64,000 nucleotides of DNA, from positions 1 to 64,000 of the forward strand of contig JACVRN010000007.1 of the NCBI GenBank assembly GCA_014534425.1, written 5' to 3'. The translations under genes were made by a program, and so were the position numbers. The DNA is from Pyrinomonadaceae bacterium (GTDB taxonomy: Bacteria; Acidobacteriota; Blastocatellia; Pyrinomonadales; Pyrinomonadaceae). How positions within the stretch are numbered: the first letter of the stretch is position 1; each line of letters begins with the position of its first letter. Shown one piece after another: positions 17,423 to 25,852 of this stretch. The notes under the pieces were generated by a model. The model saw only the letters and a program-made list of their open reading frames with translations, made no database searches and was not told the DNA's origin.

Positions 17423-17932
17423 TCAATCTTCAATCTCCGCAGTGCCTATGCTGTCCACGGCGTCGCGCAGTATTGATTCGTCAACGCGGCCCAGTGCGGC
17501 TATGCGACGCGCGGCACGGTCTGCAGCCTCCTGTATGATATGGCCCGCGTGCCCCTTGGCCCACTCCCAGGTTATCTGATGAGGACGAGCGGCACTATCC
17601 AGCTTCTCCCACCACTCAAGATTGGACTTGCGTCGAAAGCGGCCCGACATGGTCTCAACAACGTAGCGCGAATCTGTGACGACGCGCACGCGGCAAGGCT
17701 CTCTGAGAGCGCTGAGGCCCAGCGCTGCGGCTGCAATCTCCGCCTGCTGGTTGGTGGCCGTCCCAAGATATGTTCCGAACGCGCGCCAAAGTCCCCTGTA
17801 GCCTAGGAGAGCAACGCCCGCCGCTCGCGTGGCCGCCTGTCCGTTCCCCAGACTTGAGCCGTCGCAGAAGATAGTTACAAGCTTCGATGGCTGAGGGCTG
17901 CCGGAAGAATGAGCGCTCGCCTTCTTATTCAT
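17423..17932 (-). CDS. rnhA: Ribonuclease HI
   Basis: 169 residues; cleaves RNA in RNA/DNA hybrids. The four catalytic carboxylates are visible: Asp in 'IFCDGSSLGNG', Glu in 'NQQAEIAA', Asp in 'VVTDSRYV' and Asp in 'EAADRAARR'. The handle/substrate region 'RRKSNLEWWEKL' and 'WEWAKGHAGH' are present. The N-terminal 15 residues are a Ser/Pro-rich extension. The start codon overlaps the stop of the upstream ATPase gene (ATGA, 17929-17932), so the two are translationally coupled. Confidence 0.9.
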   Translation of the reverse strand: MNKKASAHSSGSPQPSKLVTIFCDGSSLGNGQAATRAAGVALLGYRGLWRAFGTYLGTATNQQAEIAAAALGLSALREPCRVRVVTDSRYVVETMSGRFRRKSNLEWWEKLDSAARPHQITWEWAKGHAGHIIQEAADRAARRIAALGRVDESILRDAVDSIGTAEIED

Positions 17933-20900
17933 CCTTCAGCCTTGGCCCTTTCCGCTTCCGGCCTCAACATCTGCTGAGCCACAGCGCCGCCTCCGTCATC
18001 GCTGCTGCCGTTACCGCTACTGCGCGTAACGTGTATGACGTGGTCAACGCTGCCCTCGAAGGTGTCGTCGTGAGAGATGACGAAGAGTTGGTCGAAGTGC
18101 TGTACCTGTCCTATCTGCTGCGCCAGGCGCTCGCGTCGCTCGGCGTCCATGTTGACCGTCGGCTCGTCGAAGAAGGCCATGCGAATGTCTGAGAGTTGTT
18201 TGAGAAGCGCAAGGCGTATGGAGAGCGCCGCAGCCATCTGCTCGCCGCCGGAAAGATTCTGGAAAGAGCGCTCGTGCCCCTCTTCCTCAAGAATAATCTC
18301 GTAATCGCGCGACCAACGAAGCGCACGGCTGGCCTCGCCCGTTATCTCGCGGAACAACTGGTTAGCCTCAATCGAGATGTTATAGAGATAGCTTTCGGTG
18401 ATGATGGGGCCTGCCTGCTTTAAAGTGTCGCGTATAAAATCTGTCGCTTCGTCCAGCCTCTCCAATCTCTCCTTGGCGCGGAATTCCTCGCGCATCTCTT
18501 CGCGCACCTTTGCGAGCCTGTCAATCTCCGTCTTAAGACTCGATTCGCGTGTGTGCGCTGCGTCAAGTTGAGCAGACAGAGCGGCGGCACGCTCTCGAAC
18601 AAGCGCAAGCGCGCCGCGCTCAAGCGAATGCTGCTCGCGGTTGTAAGCGGCAGCAAGCCGCTCGGTCTCCTCCCTTGCGCTTCTTTCATCAGCCGCGATG
18701 CGCCGGGCCTCTTCCTCAGCCTTCTTCACAACGTCTTCACGCGCGGGCAGAGTGTCCGCAATGGCTTTGCTCGTCAGATATTCTCTGTGAGCATCAGCCG
18801 TGCGGTCTCTAATGTCGCGCGCCTCTTCCCAACGCGCGTCGAGCTTCGTGTAGGCTTTAAGTTGAAGGCGAAGCTCTGCGGCCTTCTCTTCCAGCGAGCG
18901 CAGGGCGTCGCGTGCGCCCTCCAACTCGTCGCGCCGTGCGCTTTCAGCCTCGGCCTCCGCGCGTAAACTCGCGGCACGACCGCGCGGATCTTGAAGCTTT
19001 CTGAGTCTCTCTTCCGTCTCCTCTATATCTTTCTGAAGATTGCCGACCGCCTCGGCGTTGGCTGCCGCCGTGGCGCGCTCGTCTCGCTTGCGCTTGCCTT
19101 CCTGTTCTATCTCCGCCAGGCGTTGCTGCAAGGGCTTCAACTGCGCGTAGCGCATAGCAGCCTCGCGCACCAGAATCAACTCGCCGTCCACGCCCATAAG
19201 CTGTGCCTTCAACTCGCTCAAGCGTTCACGCGAGGCTGGCGGGAGCGCCTTTATCTCGCCGTCGAGACGCGCGATTGCGGCCTCTCGCTCTTTGAGCCGC
19301 TCCTCGGTGCTTGAAGCTTGTGCGCGCAAGCTCTCAAGCACAGACATCTCGCGCTCTGCCTCGCGCGCCTCTTTGAGCAGGAGGTTGAGGCTCGCGCGCT
19401 CGCTTTCAAGAACTCCAAGCTGCGCTGTGTTGGTGGCGAACTGTCCCTTGAAATAGTCTTCGAGCGTTTGGCCTTCGCCTATGTTCAGGCACTTTTCGGA
19501 GAGAATCGGGCAGAGACCGTTTTTGACTTCACGTCGAAACTTCTCGTCGCGCGCAATCTCTGCGCGCAAGCTGGCGAGTTGTTCCGTCAACTCCGTTTCG
19601 CGCGTCACAAGCCTGACGACCTCCGCAGCCTTCGCTGCGCGCCTCTCAAGCTCCGCAATCTGCCGCGCTTGCGTCCCCAGTTCGCGTCGCAGGCGCGCGG
19701 CTTCCTGCTCTTCGCCCTTGCGTTGTTGAGAGAGATGCCTGAGGCTGGTCGCCGCCTTCTCGGTTTTGCTCAGAGTCGTCTCTACGTGAAGACGCTCGCT
19801 CTCAAGCTTCGCCACTCTGTCTTCCGCGCCCTGTCCCTGCTCGGCCTCTTTGACGCGGCCCTTCACCTGCTCGTACTGCGCCCGCAACTCCTTCAACTCC
19901 GCATCAAGCTGCGACATGCGCGCACGCTCGCTCAAAGCCTGGGCGCGCAGGTCACGAAGGCGCTCGCGCTCGCGCTCCAGTTCTTCCTGTTCCGCGATTT
20001 GAGGCGTTAAGACTTTGATGGCGGCGGCGGCCTTAACAGCCCTCTCCAGCGCCTCTTCGATGCGGCGCACGTCTCCGCGCGCGGCTTCCAACAGGCGAGA
20101 GACATCAGCCTCGCTGGCCCGCAACTGGTCGCGCGCCTGCCGCTCTTCGTCAAGGCGCGTCAGAGTGGCCGTGGCTTCGAGGTGTATTTTGTAATCGGCT
20201 TCGACCGCTTGCTGGCGCTCGCTTGCGCGAAGCGCGGCGTCACGCTCTACGCGCGCGTCCGAGAGTCTTCGCTCCGCAGCATCGCTCTCAACCTTCAGGC
20301 GCTCGGCGCGCGAGCGTGTTTCCATGAGCTTCGCTTCGCGCTCGTCCAACTCCTCGACCGTGCGCTCGCGCGTGAGTATCTCTTTCTTCAACTCGTTAAG
20401 TTGAGCGCTCAACTCCTTGGCTTCTCGCTCGGCCTCTTTGTGCTCTTCCACAAACTCGTCGTAGCGCGCAAGCTGTCCTTCGGCTCGCCCTATGCGAACG
20501 CTGACATCGTTCAGCCGATCATTTATGAGGTTGACAGTCTCGCGCAGCCGCTCTGCCGAGTCGCGGTACTCTTCCACTTTCAGCAGTCGGTCGAAGCTTG
20601 CCTTGCGCTGGTTCGCGGGCCTGAGGAAGTCAGCCGTGAAAGTCCCTTGAGGAACGCCTATAGCGGAATTGAAGAGCGCTTTGATGTCCGTGCCAGGCTC
20701 CTCTATGCCGAGCAGTTGACGAAGCTTGCCGGACACGTCCACCTTCTTCTCGGCAATCTTCATCCCCAGCCCGTGGTCAAAGATGTAATAGCCGTTGCCC
20801 GTGTCACGATAAACCGTGTAGAGCCGCTCGTCAGTTTCGCTGCTGATGAAAGAGACGCGCACGACGCCCTTCTTAGCGCCGCGCCGCAGGAAATCCTCCT

Positions 20901-21063
20901 TGCTGTAATCCAGCGTGTCGAAGAGCGTCCACGCTATGGCTTCCAGAATAGTAGTTTTCCCTGCGCCGTTTTCGCCCGTGATGGCCGTCGTCCCGCGCTC
21001 GAAATCAAACTCCGAGTGGACGTGCGACTTGATGTTTTCGAGTTCAACCCGTGTGACGTGCAT
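17929..21063 (-). CDS. Rad50/SbcC-type SMC-like ATPase
   Basis: 1044 residues. Head-coil-hook-coil-head layout: Walker A 'GENGAGKTT' near residue 31, about 480 residues of charged coiled coil, a central zinc-hook region, a second coiled coil, then 'LSGGEQMAAALSIRLALL' (ABC signature), Walker B 'MAFFDEPTVNMD' and the H-loop 'FVISHDD'. The hook has Cys518 and Cys525 (C-P-I-L-S-E-K-C), spacing CX6C instead of the canonical CXXC. The family works with an Mre11/SbcD nuclease in double-strand break and hairpin processing; no such nuclease gene is adjacent here, and rnhA overlaps its 3' end instead. Start ATG 21063 directly at 'MHVTRVELENIKSH', the normal N-terminus. Confidence 0.88.
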   Translation of the reverse strand: MHVTRVELENIKSHVHSEFDFERGTTAITGENGAGKTTILEAIAWTLFDTLDYSKEDFLRRGAKKGVVRVSFISSETDERLYTVYRDTGNGYYIFDHGLGMKIAEKKVDVSGKLRQLLGIEEPGTDIKALFNSAIGVPQGTFTADFLRPANQRKASFDRLLKVEEYRDSAERLRETVNLINDRLNDVSVRIGRAEGQLARYDEFVEEHKEAEREAKELSAQLNELKKEILTRERTVEELDEREAKLMETRSRAERLKVESDAAERRLSDARVERDAALRASERQQAVEADYKIHLEATATLTRLDEERQARDQLRASEADVSRLLEAARGDVRRIEEALERAVKAAAAIKVLTPQIAEQEELERERERLRDLRAQALSERARMSQLDAELKELRAQYEQVKGRVKEAEQGQGAEDRVAKLESERLHVETTLSKTEKAATSLRHLSQQRKGEEQEAARLRRELGTQARQIAELERRAAKAAEVVRLVTRETELTEQLASLRAEIARDEKFRREVKNGLCPILSEKCLNIGEGQTLEDYFKGQFATNTAQLGVLESERASLNLLLKEAREAEREMSVLESLRAQASSTEERLKEREAAIARLDGEIKALPPASRERLSELKAQLMGVDGELILVREAAMRYAQLKPLQQRLAEIEQEGKRKRDERATAAANAEAVGNLQKDIEETEERLRKLQDPRGRAASLRAEAEAESARRDELEGARDALRSLEEKAAELRLQLKAYTKLDARWEEARDIRDRTADAHREYLTSKAIADTLPAREDVVKKAEEEARRIAADERSAREETERLAAAYNREQHSLERGALALVRERAAALSAQLDAAHTRESSLKTEIDRLAKVREEMREEFRAKERLERLDEATDFIRDTLKQAGPIITESYLYNISIEANQLFREITGEASRALRWSRDYEIILEEEGHERSFQNLSGGEQMAAALSIRLALLKQLSDIRMAFFDEPTVNMDAERRERLAQQIGQVQHFDQLFVISHDDTFEGSVDHVIHVTRSSGNGSSDDGGGAVAQQMLRPEAERAKAEG

Positions 21064-21197
21064 CTTTACATCTGTAGAGGTTTTCGCCCGCCGCAGGATA
21101 AGGCTCAGAGAGCTAGTCTTATGCTCACTTGCTGCGACCCGGTAAGACTAGCACGATTTTATCCTTTTACTCTAATTAGCCAGATTGCGATAGCTGA

Positions 21198-21734
21198 TTA
21201 ATCGTCCAGCTTAAAGAGGATGCCGCCGATAGCCATTACGATAAAGCCTAAAAACGGAAACGTAGGGAAAAAGCCTATGGTATTCCCAGCATACAGAAAG
21301 ATGCCCAGCAGGAATACCAGAGCGCCCAGGACTTTTATAAGCGTGACTCCGACTCTGGATTTTTCATGCCGGTATGGCTGAATCACCATGTAGAGATCAC
21401 CCGGCGGGCCGTCTCCAATGGCCTCATCTCCGTGACCAGGCAAGCACAGGCGCGTGCCCGGTTGGATGCCGGGCGGGATATTGACCTCTATTGTCCTTAA
21501 CACCTCTACACGGCGTTGGCCTTTGCAGTTCTTGCAAGAGGTATCAGAAGAATGCGATGCCACGTCGGTTCCCATACATGCGCCGCACTTTTCAAGGCGA
21601 CGGGCTTGCGCCTTTGTCTTTATTCCTGTCGAGACACTGGCCGGAGAGGTTGTGAGAGTAATATAACGGTCTGCGCCGCGCGTAGTCGCGGGCGCTCGAT
21701 TCGCCTGAAACTGTTTTGCACCGTCATCCATCAA
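21198..21734 (-). CDS. DnaJ C-terminal-domain-like membrane protein lacking the J domain
   Basis: 178 residues. Residues about 18-125 follow the DnaJ substrate-binding region: 'RGADRYITLTTSPASVSTG', then a shortened zinc region with only two C-x-x-C pairs (CGAC, CKNC) instead of four, and 'VNIPPGIQPGTRLCLPGHG' with 'GPPGDLYMVI', which are the strand and turn motifs of DnaJ CTD I/II. No HPD-containing J domain precedes it. The C-terminal ~50 residues form two transmembrane helices (VLGALVFLLGIFLYAG and FPFLGFIVMAIGGILF). So it could present a peptide-binding domain at the membrane, but cannot stimulate DnaK by itself. Function unknown; single gene. Confidence 0.7.
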   Translation of the reverse strand: MMDDGAKQFQANRAPATTRGADRYITLTTSPASVSTGIKTKAQARRLEKCGACMGTDVASHSSDTSCKNCKGQRRVEVLRTIEVNIPPGIQPGTRLCLPGHGDEAIGDGPPGDLYMVIQPYRHEKSRVGVTLIKVLGALVFLLGIFLYAGNTIGFFPTFPFLGFIVMAIGGILFKLDD

Positions 21735-21827
21735 GTATCAAAGGCCACCTGACAAATGTGTGGGTTACGGCTGAGCAGTTAAAATTATCACGCGAGGGGA
21801 GCGGCAACAATAAAAATTTCGGTCGAA

Positions 21828-23627
21828 TTACTCATTCACTTTCAGCACGGCCAGGAAAGCCTCTTGCGGAATCTCTACGCGGCCTACCTTTTTCATGCGC
21901 TTCTTGCCCTCTTTCTGTTTTTCTAGGAGCTTGCGCTTACGGGTTATGTCGCCGCCGTAACATTTGGCGAGCACGTTCTTGCCGAGCGCCTTGACGGTTT
22001 CGCGCGCTATGACCTTGTTGCCTATGGCCGCCTGAATCGGGACTTCGAAGAGTTGGCGCGGGATAAGCTGCTTCATCTTTTCGACGAGCGCGCGGCCCTT
22101 GGTCGTGGAGGTGCCGCGATGAAGTATGAGAGAGAGCGCGTCTACGGGTTCGCCGGAAACCAGCACGTCCAGCTTAACCAAATCGGATTCCCAGTAGCCT
22201 GCGAAGTGATAATCCAGAGAGGCGTAGCCGCGCGAGACGGACTTCAGTCGATCATAAAAATCGAGCACTATCTCGTTCAGAGGAAGCTCGTAGGTGAGCA
22301 TCACGCGGGTCGAAGAGATGTACTCGAACTTCTTCTGTATGCCGCGCTTTTCTTCCAGCAGTGGAAGGATGCCGCCCAGGAAATCGTTCGGCGTGAGGAT
22401 GGTCGCAAGGATGATTGGCTCTTCTATCTTGGCTATGTTGACGGGGTCGGGCATCTTCGCGGGCGAGTCGACTTCAATCACGTCGCCCTTGGTCGTCGTC
22501 ACAACGTAGCGCACGCCCGGAGCCGTCGTAATCAACTCCAGATTGAACTCGCGCTCCAATCTCTCCTGCACAATCTCCATGTGTAGGAGTCCGAGAAAGC
22601 CGCAGCGAAAACCGAAGCCGAGCGCCGCAGAGGATTCCGGCTCGTAGAAAAACGAGGCGTCATTTAACCTCAGCTTGTCAAGCGCATCGCGCAACTCTTC
22701 ATACTGGCCCGTGTCCACAGGATAAAGCCCGGCGAAGACCATAGGCTTGATTTCCTGAAAGCCCGGAAAGGGTTCCTTCGTGGGATTCTGGCTCGACGTG
22801 ATGGTGTCGCCTATCTGCACATCCGCGACTTCTTTGATTGAAGCGGTGAGAAAGCCCACCTCGCCCACGCTCAATTTATCAATCGGAGTCGGGCGCGGGC
22901 GATTAACGCCGAGCGTTTCCACCTGATAATCGCGCCCCGTGTTGAAGAAGCGAATCTTCATGCCCTTTGCGATGGAGCCGTCGATGACGCGGAAGAGAAC
23001 TATCACGCCCCTGTAAGAGTCGTACCAGGAATCGAAGATGAGAGCCTTGAGCGGAGCGTCTGATTCGCCCTTGGGCTGCGGCACATCGCGCACGATGGCT
23101 TCCAGCACTTCGTCCACGCCGACGCCGGTCTTGGCGGATGTCAGCACGGCGTTGTGCGTCTCAAGCCCTATGACGTTCTCAATCTGCTCCATAGCCTTCT
23201 CAGGCTCCGCGCCCGGAAGGTCTATCTTGTTGATGACCGGAATAAGCTCAAGATTATTTTCAATCGCAAGATAAGTATTGGCGAGCGTCTGAGCCTCCAC
23301 GCCCTGCGAAGCGTCCACCACCAGCAGCGCGCCCTCGCATGCCGAAAGCGAGCGCGAGACTTCGTAACTGAAATCAACGTGTCCGGGCGTGTCAATCAGA
23401 TTGAGCACGTAAGATTGACCATCGCGCGCCTTGTAATCCAAACGCACGGCATGAGCCTTAATCGTAATGCCCCGCTCGCGCTCCAAATCCATGTTGTCCA
23501 ACACCTGGTCAGACATCTCGCGCTCTGTGAGAGCGCCCGTCTGCTCAAGGAGCCTATCGGCCAGCGTGGACTTCCCGTGGTCAATGTGCGCGATGATAGA
23601 AAAATTTCTGATGCGTTCAGGATGCAT
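21828..23627 (-). CDS. lepA: Elongation factor 4 (LepA)
   Basis: 599 residues, the normal length. A translational GTPase that back-translocates or remodels stalled ribosomes. G1 'AHIDHGKST', G2 region '[12 protein letters not shown]', G3 '[12 protein letters not shown]', G4 'NKIDLPGA' and G5 'SAKTG' are present, followed by EF-G-like domains and the LepA-specific C-terminal domain ending '[23 protein letters not shown]'. Start ATG 23627 gives '[22 protein letters not shown]', the usual N-terminus. It stands alone; the heptad-type inverted repeat 23643-23706 lies in its leader region. Confidence 0.97.
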   Translation of the reverse strand: MHPERIRNFSIIAHIDHGKSTLADRLLEQTGALTEREMSDQVLDNMDLERERGITIKAHAVRLDYKARDGQSYVLNLIDTPGHVDFSYEVSRSLSACEGALLVVDASQGVEAQTLANTYLAIENNLELIPVINKIDLPGAEPEKAMEQIENVIGLETHNAVLTSAKTGVGVDEVLEAIVRDVPQPKGESDAPLKALIFDSWYDSYRGVIVLFRVIDGSIAKGMKIRFFNTGRDYQVETLGVNRPRPTPIDKLSVGEVGFLTASIKEVADVQIGDTITSSQNPTKEPFPGFQEIKPMVFAGLYPVDTGQYEELRDALDKLRLNDASFFYEPESSAALGFGFRCGFLGLLHMEIVQERLEREFNLELITTAPGVRYVVTTTKGDVIEVDSPAKMPDPVNIAKIEEPIILATILTPNDFLGGILPLLEEKRGIQKKFEYISSTRVMLTYELPLNEIVLDFYDRLKSVSRGYASLDYHFAGYWESDLVKLDVLVSGEPVDALSLILHRGTSTTKGRALVEKMKQLIPRQLFEVPIQAAIGNKVIARETVKALGKNVLAKCYGGDITRKRKLLEKQKEGKKRMKKVGRVEIPQEAFLAVLKVNE

Positions 23628-23642
23628 AAAAAAAATAGAATT

Positions 23643-23706
23643 CAGAACTCGGGAGTCAGAAGTCAGAAGAGAAGACAGTTGTTCTTATTCTGACTCCTGA
23701 GTTCTG
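23643..23706. repeat. Inverted repeat built of 7-nt units (CAGAAGT type)
   Basis: CAGAACTCGGGAGTCAGA (23643-23660) pairs with 23689-23706 with one mismatch. The left side reads CAGAACT, CGGGAGT, CAGAAGT, CAGAAGA (23643-23670), period 7. It lies 15 bases upstream of the lepA start codon, downstream of the next minus-strand gene. Confidence 0.85.
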
Positions 23707-23787
23707 GATTCTGACTGCTTCATTTATAACAAAACGGGCGCGAAACCGCACGCGCCCGTCCTCAGGATTAAAGTTTGGTGGAACGAT

Positions 23788-24375
23788 TTATCGCAAGCCG
23801 CCTCCGGGTTTGATGCGGTTGCCGGGCATCATCATGTTGGCGATTTCGCGCAGGGCTTCAAGGTGGTTGCTGGTCAACTCGAACTTGGTCATGCCTAGCT
23901 GCGCCGAGACCCTCTTGCCCTGTATCAGGTTGACGAGGCTGTCGTAGGTGAGCGTGACCTTTGTTATCTCAAGATAGACGCCGCCGGATTGTTTCTGAGA
24001 TGAGTACTGGACGGGGGCGGCTACGGGCCAGGGCAGCCCGTCAATCAGGAGCGAGAGCGCGTGCGAGAACTCGAAGCGCGGCGTCTTTGACATGGAGACG
24101 AAAGAGATGTCTACGGTAGGCTTCGTCTTCAGGCGCGGGTCTTGAAAGGCGAAATCTGCGGCCAGGTAAACGGGGTCGCCTACGCTCGTCAGACTCTTAG
24201 GGTGCTGCATGAAGACTTTCCATTGTTTCGTCTTGGGGTCTTGCCTGGTTACTATCTGCGCGTTATGGCGAAAAGGCGAAGGCGGCGGAATGGGACAGGC
24301 CCTCTGCGCGTAATTGACTCCGGCGAACAGGAAAAGGATGGCGGCAATCAGGGGGACGCGTATGTAAGTTTTCAA
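23788..24375 (-). CDS. Exported protein of unknown function
   Basis: About 195 residues from the proposed TTG start at 24375, which has a GGAGA site a few bases upstream and begins directly with a signal peptide (LKTYIRVPLIAAILFLFAGVNYAQ). The frame stays open to ATG 24495, but the extra 40 residues are low-complexity Ser/Ala and would bury the signal. The mature protein is mostly beta with a Pro-rich beginning ('CPIPPPSPF') and phrases such as 'LEITKVTLTYDSLVNLIQGKRVSAQLG'; I do not recognise the family. Secreted or periplasmic. The preceding 224-bp gap contains a candidate structured RNA in its leader. Confidence 0.6.
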   Translation of the reverse strand: MKTYIRVPLIAAILFLFAGVNYAQRACPIPPPSPFRHNAQIVTRQDPKTKQWKVFMQHPKSLTSVGDPVYLAADFAFQDPRLKTKPTVDISFVSMSKTPRFEFSHALSLLIDGLPWPVAAPVQYSSQKQSGGVYLEITKVTLTYDSLVNLIQGKRVSAQLGMTKFELTSNHLEALREIANMMMPGNRIKPGGGLR

Positions 24376-24495
24376 TTCTTTTACTCTCCACAGGGAAGCT
24401 TCAGGGTTGACCCCTTCAAGGGTTTCGCTTGAGCGAGAGAGAGCGGAGCGCCCGTGCTTGGCGCTGCTGGAATAGAAGGGGGAAGTAGCACTCAT

Positions 24496-24719
24496 TTTTA
24501 GATTCGTCGGGAAAATCTACAACTGCTGGAAATTGGAATCCGCACAATTCCATCTTGAGCGCAGACCGAGAAAGGTCTACATCAAAGGCTTGGCTCGAAT
24601 TGTGGGGCCGTGAACAAACGGGTCTTGCCCGGAGGGGCTACCGGCAAGACGTGGGCATAATAACCGAAAACTCCCCGGTAGCAAACATAAAATTTAAGCT
24701 CTCGGCTACAACTAATTGG
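24496..24719. other. Structured intergenic region, candidate RNA element
   Basis: 224 bp without a gene. GTCTTGCC (24622-24629) can pair with GGCAAGAC (24643-24650); the loop between them contains GCTACC (24637-24642), complementary to GGTAGC (24677-24682), so a pseudoknot or two competing stems are possible. Smaller stems: AGACC/GGTCT (24563-24567, 24574-24578) and TGGAAT/ATTCCA near 24533-24551. On the minus strand it would be the leader of the exported unknown gene. No known riboswitch consensus was recognised. Confidence 0.35.
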
Positions 24720-25601
24720 TCAGCGCGTCGCGCGCATCCACTCTATGCAGCGCTCAAGATGAGAGCGCATGCCTGGCCGTGTGTCGCTGTGAATGCGCCC
24801 GTGGCCGGGCAGCACCCACTCGAAACTGTAATCCAGCAGCTTCTCCATAGAGCGCGTCTGCTCCGTCCATGAATACCAGCAGGCGCTCCTGAAGGCCGTC
24901 AGCGTCTCGCGCACGGGCGACCATGCCAGGTGATCGCCGGTGAACAGGTACTTGTCGCGGTAGAGCAGAACCATGTGGCCTCGCGTGTGGCCTGGAACGG
25001 GGATGATGGTCAAGTCACGGTCGAGTCGCACGGCCTCGTCCGTCTCTATGACGCGCTCCACGTCGTAGCGGCGTCCGGCTCCGTCGCGTGCGTGCATGAC
25101 GCGCTCCACGCGGAACTTCTTTGCGAAGCGCTCGTGGTCGGCCACGTCGTCCTGGTGCGTGAGGAACATCAAACGCGCGCCGCCCAGAGCCTCTATCTTC
25201 TTCACCAACTGCGAGGCGTAGCGCGGAGAGTCAACTAGGATGTTGCCGCCCTCTTCTTCCGGGCGCACTATCAGATAACTCCACGCGCCGAAGCTCGATT
25301 CCGAAGTAAAGCCGCAAAAGTATATGTTTTCGTCAATCAGGGAAGGGAAGGCGTCAATGCCCGCGCGCATGTCGTGCTTCTTCATGACGCCTATCGAAGC
25401 CGTGGGACAGGCTACAAGAGCCATCAGCGCGAGGCGAGTTTCTTCCTCTGTTTTTGGCTGGGCGTAGACTACGGACTGGTCGCCCGCGTCTCGAAAAGTG
25501 GCGGGCGCAATCTGCCTGCACGCGTCACAGTCTATGCAGGTCGTGTCCACGTAAAAATCGTCGCCAACATTCTCCGCCAAACGGCGCTCCGGTAATGCCA
25601 T
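24720..25601 (-). CDS. Ferredoxin-metallo-beta-lactamase fold fusion protein
   Basis: 293 residues. Residues about 15-75 form a ferredoxin-like cluster domain: C-I-D-C-D-A-C and a later 'ACPTASIG', so four cysteines for a [4Fe-4S] cluster. The rest is a metallo-beta-lactamase domain: 'FLTHQDDVADHERF' (the HxHxDH motif altered to H-x-D-D-x-x-D-H), 'VPGHTRGHMVLL', 'LFTGDHL' and 'VLPGHGRIH'. The fusion suggests an electron-transfer or redox-regulated hydrolase, and the motif change implies an altered metal site. Start ATG 25601 after a TTG two codons earlier. Divergent from the patatin gene. Confidence 0.85.
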   Translation of the reverse strand: MALPERRLAENVGDDFYVDTTCIDCDACRQIAPATFRDAGDQSVVYAQPKTEEETRLALMALVACPTASIGVMKKHDMRAGIDAFPSLIDENIYFCGFTSESSFGAWSYLIVRPEEEGGNILVDSPRYASQLVKKIEALGGARLMFLTHQDDVADHERFAKKFRVERVMHARDGAGRRYDVERVIETDEAVRLDRDLTIIPVPGHTRGHMVLLYRDKYLFTGDHLAWSPVRETLTAFRSACWYSWTEQTRSMEKLLDYSFEWVLPGHGRIHSDTRPGMRSHLERCIEWMRATR

Positions 25602-25666
25602 AACCAAAGTTTACCGCGAAAGGCTTCCCGCGCGCACGCCTAGACTCGGCGGGCGCGAAAATTTAG

Positions 25667-25696
25667 TTGTTGATTCTCTTTCTGACGGACTATAAT
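25667..25696 (+). promoter_or_regulatory. Putative sigma-70 promoter of the patatin gene
   Basis: Perfect -10 TATAAT (25691-25696) with a weak -35 TTGTTG (25667-25672) at 18-bp spacing. It lies in the divergent gap, about 155 bp before the patatin start. A leader hairpin AAGGCTTC/GAAGCCTT (25786-25793, 25802-25809) follows. Confidence 0.4.
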
Positions 25697-25852
25697 CGCC
25701 GCCGTTTATCAGGAATCTCCACACGTCCTCGGCGCTCTTGATTCTTGCCGGGCTTGAACGGACTTCCCGCATACATCCTTTGAAAAAGGCTTCTCTGCCC
25801 GGAAGCCTTGCCCATCGTTAAAGTCTTCACTTGAATGAGAGGAAGCGAAAAC

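Noticed and set aside
20182-21201. 339-codon plus-strand frame under the Rad50-like gene
   Set aside because: Antisense to a protein with complete ABC motifs; Leu/Arg-rich low-complexity shadow.
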